In this document: piece after piece, positions 45,095-54,340 of the stretch | Numbering within the stretch: the first letter of the stretch is position 1 | How the letters are laid out: the number at the start of each line of letters is the position of its first letter | Assembly (NCBI RefSeq): GCF_017114995.1 | Contig: NZ_JABXKL010000050.1 | Location: 24,725-88,724, forward strand | DNA: 64,000 nucleotides | Reading direction: 5' to 3' | Source: Nostoc sp. NMS9 | Lineage (GTDB): Bacteria; Cyanobacteriota; Cyanobacteriia; Cyanobacteriales; Nostocaceae | Translations under genes and position numbers: made by a program | Notes under the pieces: model-generated | Seen by the model: the letters and a program-made list of their open reading frames with translations, nothing else | Database searches by the model: none | Told to the model about the DNA's origin: nothing

Positions 45095-45532
45095 TTAACA
45101 TCGTAATGAACAAAATTGAGATTCGACCTGGAAAAAACCTTTAAGGATTCGTTTGAGTGAATTAAACTTAACCCGCCTGATAGCTTTATTTACTTCTACC
45201 CACTGCCGTTTTCTTTTACTTGCTTCTGGATAATCTTCACTCAGCATATCGACTGATAGTAAATACATTTTGACGCAGTAAATTTTGCCTTGTTTGCGGT
45301 ACTTGTAAATTCCCAGTTCATTTGCATCTACTTGCCCAATTATCCCTGCTTCTTCCCACGCCTCTTTTGCTGCTGAATCAGGCGGACTCATGCCATTAGG
45401 AATATCTCCTTTCGGAATCACCCAGTGTTGAAAGTCACGGGTTGTAATTAGCAAGATTTCAACTTTACCATTGTTCACTCTGTAAGGAATCACCCCAGAC
45501 TGTTTAAACACTTTGCTGGCTTTTCGACTCAT
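45095..45532 (-). CDS. NUDIX hydrolase
   Basis: 145 residues. The Nudix box reads PKGDIPNGMSPPDSAAKEAW followed by EEAGI. The core EExG is intact, but the first conserved Glu is Met and the Arg of REU is Lys. This 'GMS..DSAAKEAWEEAG' form is the common cyanobacterial version. It probably hydrolyses a nucleoside diphosphate derivative or (di)phosphoinositol-like substrate in the cytosol; the substrate cannot be read from sequence. Confidence 0.85.
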   Translation of the reverse strand: MSRKASKVFKQSGVIPYRVNNGKVEILLITTRDFQHWVIPKGDIPNGMSPPDSAAKEAWEEAGIIGQVDANELGIYKYRKQGKIYCVKMYLLSVDMLSEDYPEASKRKRQWVEVNKAIRRVKFNSLKRILKGFFQVESQFCSLRC

Positions 45533-45954
45533 GTAATTTACATCCTGTACGTCCTAGCTTTTTTGTACAATGTTTACTTCAGAAATTCTAGAGCTGATAC
45601 CGGATAAATTTTGGTTAATCTTAAGTTATGAAAAGGTTAAAAAATTGCTTTTTGCTTATAAGAGTTAATTATTCAAAAATTTTCCAGCATCATTGTTTGA
45701 GCGGGTGATGATGGTTTTAATGCCGCAGTTATATCATGTCCGGCTAATTAGTTATAATTCCCTTTTTCTATGCAGAAAGCCCAAAAACCCATCCCCTCTC
45801 CACCTCTGCCCCTGGAGCGGTCTTAATGATAAGTCTTTAACCGGACATGATATTACACTATATATTGTCAGACTGGTTTTATCTGGAAAAGTCAGACGCC
45901 TATTCGTGAGTTGTATGCATATAAAGTTATCGGGAATCTAGGCAGCACTTTTGT
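45533..45954. other. Intergenic region with TCATGTCCGG-family MITE
   Basis: No gene supported. The element at 45731-45853 occupies the centre. Confidence 0.55.
45731..45853. mobile_element. 123-bp MITE-like element, TCATGTCCGG family
   Basis: The ends ATATCATGTCCGG and CCGGACATGATAT are perfect 13-bp inverted repeats. The adjoining CTAATTAGTTATAATTCCC recurs at 35065-35119 (reverse) and 54573-54600. Confidence 0.75.
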
Positions 45955-48051
45955 TCAACTAACTGTAATAACTGTTCCCACACTCTCGTTGGCTAATCTA
46001 TCCACTGCACACACGGCATAGCTTCCCGCTTGTTGGACGGTAGCGAAAGTTGTGCCAGCAGACAAAATTCGTTGAATTGTCCAAGTATCGCCACTCAGCC
46101 GATAAAGTGTCCAAGAACGAACTGGCTGATTATCTCCAGGCTGCCAACTCAGTTTGCGGTTATTGACTTGTAGTCCAATGGGTGGAGATGGTGGTGTTGT
46201 ATCCTGCCAAGGCAAAGTTGGCGGTAGCGCAGGTTTGTTATAAAGCAGACTTTGAAATTTCTCAGCAATGCCCTGACTATTTTCTGTCAAAACACTGAGA
46301 TTAAAGAAAATATTCCCCAGTGACAACTGTCCAGCTTGGCTACGACTAATTTTCACCTGCTTTTCAATCTCATCACTCTCCCGACTCTTGTTGCTTGGTT
46401 CTGTCAGATTGTTGCCAGCGTAAACGTGTCTTTGCTTTGTGTTTACTTGTGTCCACCACTTTAGCAACGCTGGATAACTTTGTTGTGGTTGGTCTGTGCG
46501 CCAGTAAAGTTGAGGAGCTATATAATCAATCCAGCCTTCTTCTAACCATTTTTTTGAGTCAGCATACAGCACGTTGAAAGCATCCAACCCAGTAATACCC
46601 GCGGGTTGTCCGGGGCGATAAATCCCAAAAGGACTTATACCAAATTTAACGTCGGGTTTGGTTGTTTTAATTCCCTGCCAAAGGCGCTGTACCATTTTGT
46701 TAACATTGTCCCGTCGCCAGTCGCCAAGGCTGAGTGTACCACCAGCTGCTTTATATACAGCGTAGGTTTTATCATCGGGGAAAGGTTGTCCTTCAATGGG
46801 ATATGGATAGAAATAATCATCTAAGTGAATCCCATCAACGTCGTAGCGCTTTACTACATCGAGAATTACGTTATACGCCCTGTCCTGAACTATTTTTAGT
46901 CCTGGGTCCATCCAGCGTTGTGTTTTCCACAAATAAACGCTTTCTGGATTGGTAGCTGCTATGTGGGGACGGACTGTTTTAGCTGGGTCGGTGGAAGTGC
47001 TAGCACGGTAAGGGTTAAACCAAGCATGGAGTTCAATATTGTGCTTATGACATTCTGCGATCGCAAACGCTAAAGGATCGTAAAATGGTTCTGGTGCTTT
47101 CCCTTGAGTTCCTGTAATCCAAGCACTCCAAGGCTCTAATCTAGATTCATACAAAGCGTCTCCCTCTGGTCGCACCTGGAAAATCAGAGCATTGAAGTTT
47201 AGCGCTTGTAATTTAGTAATAATCTCTGTAAGTTCAACTTTTTGTTGAGCAACAGAAAGTCCCGGTTTGGAAGGCCAATCACCATTCCACACAGATACTA
47301 CCCATGCTCCCCGGAACTCCCGACTATGATTTACCCTAACGCTACCGACAGGTGTGGGTGTCGGAGTTGGAGTTGGTGTGGGTGTGGGTATTGGTGTCGG
47401 CGTCGGCGTCGGCGTTGGTATCGGCGTAGGCGTTAATATTGGCGGCTGCACTAGGTAACTAGAGGCAATTTTTTCTGCCTGACCTAAATACACCAAAGCT
47501 TGATAAATAATCACTGCTACATCTGCACGAGTAGCTGCAAGATTAGGATTGAGTAATTTAATATTTGGGAAACTAACCACCAAGCCAGCGCTGGTGGCAA
47601 TAGCTACGTGATTTCTACCATACTCAGGAATCTGAACAGAATCCTGATAAATTTGTGAGAGTTTTGAGAGAAGGTCAGGTTTTACCTTGGTGGCAATTTC
47701 TAAGCCTCCTACCAAGGAAACCAAGACTTCTATTCTAGTAATTCGGTTAGCAGAACGGAAAGTTTTATCAGGAAACCCGCTAATAAATGCTTTTTCGTAA
47801 GCTGTTTTAATGGCGGCTGCTGCCCAATAATTTGTGGGTACATCAACAAAGGGAACATACTGCCGCTTCTTGGAAACTGTCCCAAATGCGTTGGCGATAA
47901 TAGCAGCAAATTCAGCACGGGTAAGTGAATTATCGGGGCGATAAGTGCCATTAGGCAACCCATTGACAATACTGCGTTGGGCTAAGGCTGTAATAAATGA
48001 GCGTGCCCAATGGTTTTGAATATCCGAGAATGGAGTAGCAATAGATACCAT
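45955..48051 (-). CDS. SLH-anchored GHL10-type (family 10 glycosylhydrolase-like) protein
   Basis: 698 residues. Three S-layer homology units cover about 1-190 (FSDIQNHWARSFI, FVDVPTNYWAAAAI, YGRNHVAIATSAG). A Thr-Pro linker follows (about 205-240). The GHL10/DUF187 catalytic-like domain (about 250-590) has REFRGAWVVSVWNGDWP, FQVRPEGDALYES, LHAWFNPYRA, DGIHLDDYFYPYP and FGISPFGIYRPG; LDDYF carries the likely catalytic acids. A short fibronectin-like C-terminus follows. SLH units tie proteins to the cell wall or outer membrane in cyanobacteria. No signal peptide is seen at the chosen Met, so the true start may be further up, although no better one was found. Substrate unknown, perhaps peptidoglycan. 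Confidence 0.88.
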   Translation of the reverse strand: MVSIATPFSDIQNHWARSFITALAQRSIVNGLPNGTYRPDNSLTRAEFAAIIANAFGTVSKKRQYVPFVDVPTNYWAAAAIKTAYEKAFISGFPDKTFRSANRITRIEVLVSLVGGLEIATKVKPDLLSKLSQIYQDSVQIPEYGRNHVAIATSAGLVVSFPNIKLLNPNLAATRADVAVIIYQALVYLGQAEKIASSYLVQPPILTPTPIPTPTPTPTPIPTPTPTPTPTPTPVGSVRVNHSREFRGAWVVSVWNGDWPSKPGLSVAQQKVELTEIITKLQALNFNALIFQVRPEGDALYESRLEPWSAWITGTQGKAPEPFYDPLAFAIAECHKHNIELHAWFNPYRASTSTDPAKTVRPHIAATNPESVYLWKTQRWMDPGLKIVQDRAYNVILDVVKRYDVDGIHLDDYFYPYPIEGQPFPDDKTYAVYKAAGGTLSLGDWRRDNVNKMVQRLWQGIKTTKPDVKFGISPFGIYRPGQPAGITGLDAFNVLYADSKKWLEEGWIDYIAPQLYWRTDQPQQSYPALLKWWTQVNTKQRHVYAGNNLTEPSNKSRESDEIEKQVKISRSQAGQLSLGNIFFNLSVLTENSQGIAEKFQSLLYNKPALPPTLPWQDTTPPSPPIGLQVNNRKLSWQPGDNQPVRSWTLYRLSGDTWTIQRILSAGTTFATVQQAGSYAVCAVDRLANESVGTVITVS

Positions 48052-48254
48052 TGTTAATTGCAGCTAGCTGGCGTTGATTTTGATTTCCTTAGTTAATTTA
48101 GCAATTTTGTTGGTGTAGGCATAGCCAGCCGTAGGCATCGCTGCTGCAATATCTTGTAAACTTTGACTACTTAAGTTTGGGAATGGGGCATTGGGCATTG
48201 GGCATTGATTATTATCCTCTGCTCCCCTGCTCCCCTACTCCCCACTCCTATCTA

Positions 48255-48827
48255 CTAAGTAGCGTTTGCAGTTTGGTCAGGAGGATTCGAGGTAGAACGC
48301 GCATTCAACGCCAGCATCACGCGTGAAATGCCAGTGAAAATAATGCTGACACCAATTAGTGTACCCAGAAGCCAGGGTGCATTGAAGGGCCACTGGAACC
48401 AAATCATTGCACCTAAGACCAGCGTAATAATCCCATCACCTAGTATCCACGTCCAGTTCTGTTGTGGACGTAACCGGAATGCCAGAATTAACTCGAATGT
48501 ACCTTCAGCCAGTAAAAAGCTGCCAAGCAACAGAGTTAGTGTGAGCACACCTGTAAAAGGATAAACAAACAGCATGATACCGGTTGCAATATAGAGTCCA
48601 CTCAATAGAAGTTTCCAAATAAAACCTCCTTGGTGGCGGGTTTGAGTGGCATAAACTAGTTTTGTAAATCCTGCGAAAATTAAAATCACTGCAATCCAAG
48701 TTTCAGTGAATATGGTCGAGAGATTAGGCGCTGCGATCGCAATAACCCCTAAAATACTCAGGAGAACACCACTTATCAGCGACCCATTAACATCCTTCTT
48801 AATATCTGTAGAAACATCGGTTGTCAT
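48255..48827 (-). CDS. HdeD-family membrane protein
   Basis: 190 residues with six membrane helices in the HdeD pattern: LISGVLLSILGVIAIAAP, WIAVILIFAGFTKLV, GLYIATGIMLFVYPFTGVLT, LLGSFLLAEGTFELILAFRL, GIITLVLGAMIWFQWP and LIGVSIIFTGISRVM. HdeD proteins are linked to acid resistance in enteric bacteria; their molecular role is not clear. Monocistronic. Confidence 0.88.
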   Translation of the reverse strand: MTTDVSTDIKKDVNGSLISGVLLSILGVIAIAAPNLSTIFTETWIAVILIFAGFTKLVYATQTRHQGGFIWKLLLSGLYIATGIMLFVYPFTGVLTLTLLLGSFLLAEGTFELILAFRLRPQQNWTWILGDGIITLVLGAMIWFQWPFNAPWLLGTLIGVSIIFTGISRVMLALNARSTSNPPDQTANAT

Positions 48828-49011
48828 AAAAATCCTTTTCCTATTCTTAGACTAAACTCTACATTTAGGTTAGAGAATTTCTAAGTAACAGAGTATGAAC
48901 CCTAAGATAGACTCATCAGTGTTAACTTCATCGCGATCGTCACTAAAATTCACGACTATTGAGATACTAAATTAATCATCTGATGACAAATGCATTGTCT
49001 CTAAGTGACCC

Positions 49012-49563
49012 TTATAAGAGTTCTGCAAGATTGCTTAGCCGTTCATAAACAGAGATGAGACGATCTCCTTCAAGTTCAACAGAAGTATTTGGATAATTCT
49101 GAATGGCTCCAAGTAGTGTAACTTCACCATTTTGTTTAATAGATGCACTTAAAGCGCTTCGCAGTGCCTGTTGATCTAATTGTCCTGCTGGAGGGTGAAC
49201 TACCTCACCAATTTGGTTAACTAAAATTGGCCCTGCCCAACTAGCTAGTAAGCTATTTAAAAAGGCAGCATCAGCTTTTATTGGGGCTTTCAGTGCCTTA
49301 CGAGCTACTGCGGGGTCTTGTTGGGCCGCTTGTAAATAAGCTGTTAATGTTGGAGTAGTCTTACCAGTTTCTGTAAACTGACTTAATTCTTCAACAGATA
49401 TTTGCCCCTGAAAAGTACCATACTTTAAAACAACTTGCTCGGCAGCATTAGCATTAGTAGTTGAGAATAGAACAATAGCGCCTACACCTAAAGCTACTGT
49501 CTGAGTGAGTAACTTGGTAAATTTTTTATTGTTTAATCGATTGAAAAGTTGCGAAATCTGCAT
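49012..49563 (-). CDS. Secreted DUF1400 protein
   Basis: 183 residues with a signal peptide (LTQTVALGVGAIVLFSTTNANA). The mature part is the DUF1400 domain: EQVVLKYGTFQGQISVEELS, FTETGKTTPTLTAYL and a second half with LSNLAELL at the end. In cyanobacteria this domain often precedes an alpha/beta-hydrolase; here it stands alone. Probably periplasmic; function unknown. The gene is followed by a divergent short region. Confidence 0.8.
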   Translation of the reverse strand: MQISQLFNRLNNKKFTKLLTQTVALGVGAIVLFSTTNANAAEQVVLKYGTFQGQISVEELSQFTETGKTTPTLTAYLQAAQQDPAVARKALKAPIKADAAFLNSLLASWAGPILVNQIGEVVHPPAGQLDQQALRSALSASIKQNGEVTLLGAIQNYPNTSVELEGDRLISVYERLSNLAELL

Positions 49564-49623
49564 TTTGTTAAACTTGATAATGGTATGGAGCAGACATAGA
49601 CAAAAAATGCCTATGTCTTAGGA

Positions 49624-49839
49624 TTAAACCTTGCCATTAGGCGAAGCTGCATGAGGTAGTATAGATTGATCTTCGTCTAAGGTTGGTGCCGGTACGCCCA
49701 AATGCTTCCTTGCAGTTTCTTCAGCAAGCTTTCGGTCTTGTTCGTTCTCGAACTGACTCTCATCTAATAAATGAGGATTTTTTGCTGCTTCATCTCGGCT
49801 TGGTCGATAACCATTTTTCCACCTGTACTTCCAGTCCAT
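49624..49839 (-). CDS. Small hydrophilic protein
   Basis: 71 residues, charged and Asp/Glu/Lys/Pro-rich (MDWKYRWKNGYRPSRDEAAK...), without membrane segments or Cys. The start lacks a strong ribosome binding site. The sequence looks like a genuine short protein by composition (helical centre FENEQDRKLAEETARKHLGV), but I do not know the family. It lies upstream of the DUF1400 gene on the same strand, 60 bp away. Confidence 0.5.
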   Translation of the reverse strand: MDWKYRWKNGYRPSRDEAAKNPHLLDESQFENEQDRKLAEETARKHLGVPAPTLDEDQSILPHAASPNGKV

Positions 49840-50085
49840 AATTTGAAAGGCAGATATACTGCAATTTGATTTCCTAGTTGCTTATAGTAGATGCTGAATG
49901 GAAAATGATACTCCTGCTATGGGTTGAGGAGGTTCATTCAGAAGGTATAAATTTAACATATTAAAGTAAGAATACTTCAGTGAGCAAATTTTAATACCTT
50001 GATACGCAAATAACAAATCATTAGTGGCGATCGCTATTGCTGTGACATCTAAAATTTCACAGTCGCAGAATTTGTTTAAACACAT

Positions 50086-50665
50086 TATATTATACCAAGC
50101 AGGTCAAATTAAATCTGAAAAATTAATAAAGTCATTGAAATTATGCAGTAGTGAAAGAAGCGGAATTATTTTTATTTTTAAAGTGCGATCGCACCACTAG
50201 TCTTTGGTGATGGGCTATGCCTTGAAAAAACCGCTCGCAATTCTAAAATAGATTCATCAGCCTAAAGTTATAGAACAGTTTAAATTTAGCTGGGTACGAA
50301 ACTGATAAAGTTTATATCTAAAGAAATAATGCGGAATTAAGTTTACTATCCCTGCAAACTACAACAGAATTCAACACAAGCTAAGTCTGTTAACCAAGTA
50401 GAAAGCATGTTTTACTCCTGTTAGCGCAGCAGGGCGTAGCCCATTCGGAATTCTGAATTATGCTGTATGTAAAAACAAACCAGTGGATCTTAAACAATAT
50501 CTCTATAGATATAACTAAAAAAGCTAATTTTATTATAATTACACCTTTAGGCTCACGCAATTGAAACTAAAAAGGTTAATACTGAAAAATAACTTTATCA
50601 GTATTAAATCTGGTTGTAATCAAAAATTACAACCAATAGAACAAATAGAGAAAAAAGTACAAACA
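50086..50665. other. Intergenic region, no gene seen
   Basis: AT-rich, with one HIP1 octamer near 50187 and a short repeat fragment (gttagcgcagcagggcgtagccc) near 50420-50440. Upstream of it, a 67-codon minus-strand frame (49882-50085) has no recognisable feature and is not called. Confidence 0.45.
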
Positions 50666-51127
50666 ATGACAACTTCTACAGACCGCGATCAACAGATTCA
50701 AAAACTGCGTGAACTAATCAAAGATATTGATTATGGTATGTTTACCACAGTCGATGATGAAGGCACTTTGCATAGTTATCCCATGTCAAAGAGTGGTGAG
50801 ATTAACTCTGATAGCATACTCTGGTTCTTTACTTATGCTGGTTCCCATAAGGTGACTGAAATTGAACACCATGAGCAGGTCAATATTAGTTTCTCTTCAC
50901 CCGAACAGCAGCGATACGTTTCTATCTCAGGTACAGCACAACTTGTGAAAGAGCGCAACAAAATGCGAGAGCTATGGAAGCCAGAACTTCAAACCTGGTT
51001 TCCTAAAGGACTAGACGAACCAGATATTGCTTTGCTGAAGGTGAATATTAACCAAGTTAATTATTGGGATAGTGTATCGAGTTTCAAGCCACAAACAATT
51101 AGTCTTTTGAATGCATCACGCCTTTAA
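50666..51127 (+). CDS. Pyridoxamine 5'-phosphate oxidase-like (general stress) protein
   Basis: 153 residues starting MTTSTDRDQQIQKLRELI; the frame is open 35 codons upstream, but that part does not fit the family. The flavin-binding split-barrel pattern is present: IDYGMFTTVDDEGTLHSYPM, LWFFTYAGSHKVTEIEHHEQ, VNISFSSPEQQRYVSISGTA and LWKPELQTWFPKGLDEPD. This is the 'general stress protein 26' branch, which binds FMN or F420-type cofactors; its substrate is unknown. Monocistronic. Confidence 0.88.
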   Translation: MTTSTDRDQQIQKLRELIKDIDYGMFTTVDDEGTLHSYPMSKSGEINSDSILWFFTYAGSHKVTEIEHHEQVNISFSSPEQQRYVSISGTAQLVKERNKMRELWKPELQTWFPKGLDEPDIALLKVNINQVNYWDSVSSFKPQTISLLNASRL

Positions 51128-51393
51128 GTAATTCGTAATTTGTAGTTAACAATTCAATTACGAATATTTTAAGACGTGTAATTGTTGGACAAAATTAGCA
51201 CCCAAGAAGCCATTTGCTATGCCATGCAGTTTACCGATCGCGACAGCTATCAGCGGTATTGATTCTCTGGAAGTACTGCGGCAAAATTTAGTGTAGGCTA
51301 GCAAAAACCGCAGGCATCGCCCTTGGCTTTCAACCAATGTAGGCGTTGTGCGATCGCTGTGTCTTACTGGCGTCAATCAAGGAAACGAAATTT

Positions 51394-51597
51394 ATGCCTT
51401 ACAAACAGATTGCAGACTTACCTGATTCAGTCAAAGAGCATTTACCTAAGCACGCCCAAGAAATTTTTCGGGCTGCATTTAACAGTGCTCAAGAAGAATA
51501 TGGGGGAGAAGAACATGCCTTTCGTGTTGCTTGGAGTGCGGTAAAGCGCGATTACGAAAAAGGCAATGATGGGCATTGGCACAAAAAGCCAGAATAG
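51394..51597 (+). CDS. chaB: ChaB-family protein
   Basis: 67 residues starting MPYKQIADLPDSVKEHLPKH, with AAGGAAA about eight bases upstream; codons before this ATG are not native. The family core is clear: PYKQIADLPDSVKEHLPKHA, FRAAFNSAQEEYG and EEHAFRVAWSAVKRDYEK. In E. coli the gene lies near the ChaA cation/proton antiporter and was proposed as its regulator; here there is no antiporter nearby. Confidence 0.85.
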   Translation: MPYKQIADLPDSVKEHLPKHAQEIFRAAFNSAQEEYGGEEHAFRVAWSAVKRDYEKGNDGHWHKKPE

Positions 51598-52141
51598 GTC
51601 ATATCATTTTGGATTTTAGATTGGGAAAGAGATAGGGAAACAAATCTAAATGGCAGGCATTCCTGAATCAAAATATGAATCATGGGGCGCTCGCCGTAAA
51701 AAAAGCGATCGCTCCATTTGTTTTCATGAAAAAAGGCTGCAACATAGATGTGTATCCTTTTTAAGGTATTTTTTATTTGAAAAAACCTTGTAGTTATGAT
51801 GACTAATAAGGAATCGCTTTTGCTATATAGGATATAGTACAGTTTTAGAGATATGAGCAAAAATGTAGAGACGTAGCACTGCTACAGCAGATTGCAACTT
51901 CTCTACGAGAGGCTACGCCAAGGTGAGGTACAGATAATCGTAGGGGCACAACATGTTGTGCTCCTACCCGTGTACTTCATTTACCTGAAATACGCTGTAT
52001 GTTTCTCCAAAGGTTATGGATAATACATATTTAATTTTACTCATATCTCTTTTATGTAAAATTGTAGTGTTTTTAAACGCACAGAGGTGCAAAGTAAGCG
52101 CAGAGTGTTTTGGAAGCAATGTTGTATTTAGGAAGTATCAG
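51598..52141. other. Intergenic region with dispersed palindromic repeat
   Basis: A 117-bp element with TACAGC...GCTGTA ends lies at 51883-51999. A run similar to the common 'aaacgcagaggtgcaaagtaagcgcagag' Nostoc repeat is at 52076-52107. No gene is supported; a 42-codon upstream extension of the next gene is derived from these repeats. Confidence 0.6.
51883..51999. mobile_element. 117-bp MITE-like element, TACAGC family
   Basis: The ends TACAGCAGATTGCAAC and TTACCTGAAATACGCTGTA, and the inner palindrome gcacaacatgttgtgc, recur in reverse at 17831-17909 and in part at 55460-55513. It has no open frame. Confidence 0.7.
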
Positions 52142-52717
52142 ATGTTGCACAAACAATTGATTTATTGCTGGCAAAAATGGTTACTTCCCATCTTAATGCC
52201 TGCCACTGTGCAAATAGTGGTTCTAACATTAGGGGTGTTGAGCATCTTAGGAAGCACTGCTCCTATGAGTCATGCTCAGGCTGTTTTTACCAGTAGGCAC
52301 ATCCAAGAGCAACAGACACCATCAAAATCAACAGTGCTAAATGCCACTGTATATCACAGTCCCGATTGTAACTGTTGTGGCGGGTGGATTGAGCACTTAA
52401 AGGCACAGGGTTTTAAAATCACAGATTTTTCTACGCCTGACATCGAAACAGTCAAACAAAAGTACAACGTGCCGGATAACTTGTCATCTTGCCATACAGC
52501 AATTGTTAATGGATATATTATCGAAGGACACGTCCCAGCTGACGACATCAAACGTCTACTTCAAGAAAAGCCAAATGTTGTTGGTTTATCTGTTCCTCAA
52601 ATGCCTGTAGGCACTCCTGGGATGGAGATGGGGAATCGAAAAGACCCGTTTTCTGTGTTTTCCTTTGATCACAATAACTCAGTTGCACTATTCAATAAGT
52701 ATCGTGGTAAGTCCTGA
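52142..52717 (+). CDS. DUF411 metal-binding-type protein
   Basis: 191 residues from the ATG at 52142, with AGGAAG upstream. An N-terminal membrane segment (ILMPATVQIVVLTLGVLSIL) acts as signal anchor. The DUF411 domain has the conserved Cys cluster YHSPDCNCCGGWIEHL and then LSSCHTAIVNGYIIEGHVPA. These Cys and His residues probably bind a metal such as copper. It would sit on the outer face of the membrane. Known DUF411 genes often lie beside copper-resistance genes, none of which is seen here. Confidence 0.85.
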   Translation: MLHKQLIYCWQKWLLPILMPATVQIVVLTLGVLSILGSTAPMSHAQAVFTSRHIQEQQTPSKSTVLNATVYHSPDCNCCGGWIEHLKAQGFKITDFSTPDIETVKQKYNVPDNLSSCHTAIVNGYIIEGHVPADDIKRLLQEKPNVVGLSVPQMPVGTPGMEMGNRKDPFSVFSFDHNNSVALFNKYRGKS

Positions 52718-52756
52718 GTGAATTAAAAGGGTCTTTTAACTCGGAACTCAGCACTC

Positions 52757-53701
52757 TTATTTAGAACCAGTTTTGATCGACTGCGACAAATGACTTAACC
52801 ATTTCCTAAACCAGAAGGCAGATGCTGCGCTTGCAACATTTTGAGAAAGAAGCTCAATGGCATGGTTACAATCTTGTAGGCTGGCATCGAGTCCCATTGC
52901 ATAATAAATTTCACGAGCATTGCAAAAGGCATCCATCGCTTCTGATTCTCGATTGATTTTTTCTAACACCAAACCCAAATTAAACCAGGTGTTTGCTTCC
53001 CCATTTCGGTCATTAAGATCCCTTCTGATCTCTAATGAATGCTGATAAAATTCCAACGCCCTTTGGTACTGTCCCAAAGCTTTATAAGCACCGCCCAATC
53101 CACTCAAGGCCATGCCTTCAGCGTTGCGATCGCTAATGAATTTTGCCAGCCCTAACCATTGTTGGTAAAACTCAATTGCTAGTTGGTAAGATCCCAATGA
53201 TTCATAAGTATTGCCCAAACTTCCCAGGCTTATGCATTCCCCAGTCCAATCGCCTGTTTTCTTTGTTATACTCAACCATTGTTGGTAAAGCTCTATCGCT
53301 TGCTCATACTTACCCAGGTATTCATAAGTATTACCCAAACTTCCCAAGCAAATGCCTTCTCCAGTGCGATCGCCTATTTTCCTGGTAATACTCAACCATT
53401 GGTGATAAAATTCAATCGCTCGCTGGTATTTTCCCAGTGATTGGTAAGCGTTACCTAACCCAGATAAAGATTTGGCTTCTTCTAAGCGATCGCCTATTTC
53501 TCTAGCTATATCTAACCACTGCTGATAAAACTCAATTGCTAGATGGTACTCGCCTAGTGACTGGTAAGCATTGCCCAAACTTGCCAAAGAAATGACTTCC
53601 CGATTGCGATCGCCTGTTTCTCTGGCTTTTTCTAAGCACCGCTCTTCAAACTCAATGGACTCAATATTATTTAGGCCCTCGGATCTTATTACTTCTGTCA
53701 T
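52757..53701 (-). CDS. Tetratricopeptide-repeat protein
   Basis: 314 residues made of about seven 40-residue TPR units of the 'GDRxxEaxxLxxLGNAYxSLGxYxxAIEFYQQWL' type (42-like spacing), followed by a hydrophobic C-terminal segment. There is no signal peptide. DNA repeats within the gene are visible (attgcccaaacttcccag near 53212 and 53332). A protein-binding scaffold; the partner is unknown. Confidence 0.88.
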   Translation of the reverse strand: MTEVIRSEGLNNIESIEFEERCLEKARETGDRNREVISLASLGNAYQSLGEYHLAIEFYQQWLDIAREIGDRLEEAKSLSGLGNAYQSLGKYQRAIEFYHQWLSITRKIGDRTGEGICLGSLGNTYEYLGKYEQAIELYQQWLSITKKTGDWTGECISLGSLGNTYESLGSYQLAIEFYQQWLGLAKFISDRNAEGMALSGLGGAYKALGQYQRALEFYQHSLEIRRDLNDRNGEANTWFNLGLVLEKINRESEAMDAFCNAREIYYAMGLDASLQDCNHAIELLSQNVASAASAFWFRKWLSHLSQSIKTGSK

Positions 53702-53947
53702 TCTCTATAGAAATTTTTGATCGATAAGCTGTCGATTATACAATTTTCTGTGGCTTTAGCACAGGATAAGTGCAACTTCTGTCAAAATATAGAAATTATT
53801 CTTTAATATCAAGCTTTCTTATATACTTTTCATACACAGCGATCGCTATGTATAAAAGGCTTTTCTTTTATTTATCCTTAGTATCAAGCATACAAATATA
53901 CCATACTGAAAAACTTAGCTTTCTCAAAAGATATAAGAAAAACCAAA

Positions 53948-54340
53948 TTAATCAGCAGCAGCATAATCTGGCAATACGTTGAGTTCTAAATTAACAGCAC
54001 TTAGATAATTTTGATCGTTTAAAACTTGTGATGGTAATTTATCTGCATTAACAGCAGCTTTAACCAAATCTTTCGCAAGAATATTTCTATTGAGAGTTTT
54101 AAGTATTAGCGCTTCTCCGCTAGGAATACCGTGTTGTTGCAGACCTCCTTGATAAGCAAAAGTAACTAGATTTAAAGGCTGGAGGTAATTCGCAGAAGTC
54201 GAGTTAGTGGATAAATTATTAGAGTTAACAGCTATTGTTTCACTGTTGTTGGTAGTAGCTGTTTGAGCGGCAGCGATTCCAGGTACAAGAGTAATAGAAG
54301 CAAAAATAAGTGCAGAATTTATTAAGGTAGCAAGTTTCAT
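53948..54340 (-). CDS. Secreted protein of unknown function
   Basis: 130 residues with a signal peptide (LINSALIFASITLVPGIAAA). The mature part has a Thr/Ser/Asn-rich start and a more folded end (LQPLNLVTFAYQGGLQQHGI, ILKTLNRNILAKDLVKAAV, SQVLNDQNYLSAVNLELNVL). I do not recognise a named family, but similar short proteins are common in filamentous cyanobacteria. Monocistronic. Confidence 0.65.
   Translation of the reverse strand: MKLATLINSALIFASITLVPGIAAAQTATTNNSETIAVNSNNLSTNSTSANYLQPLNLVTFAYQGGLQQHGIPSGEALILKTLNRNILAKDLVKAAVNADKLPSQVLNDQNYLSAVNLELNVLPDYAAAD

Noticed and set aside
47336..47436. Repetitive ggtgtgggtgtcggagttgg-type sequence, considered as a microsatellite or CRISPR-like array
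   Set aside because: It encodes the Thr-Pro linker of the SLH-GHL10 protein in frame; codon-level repetition explains it.
49882..50085. 67-codon minus-strand frame
   Set aside because: No ribosome binding site, no motif, unusual Cys-rich start; likely chance.
51552..51860. 102-codon minus-strand frame overlapping the ChaB gene end
   Set aside because: Overlaps a well-supported gene, has Phe/Ser-rich antisense-type composition and passes through repeat sequence.
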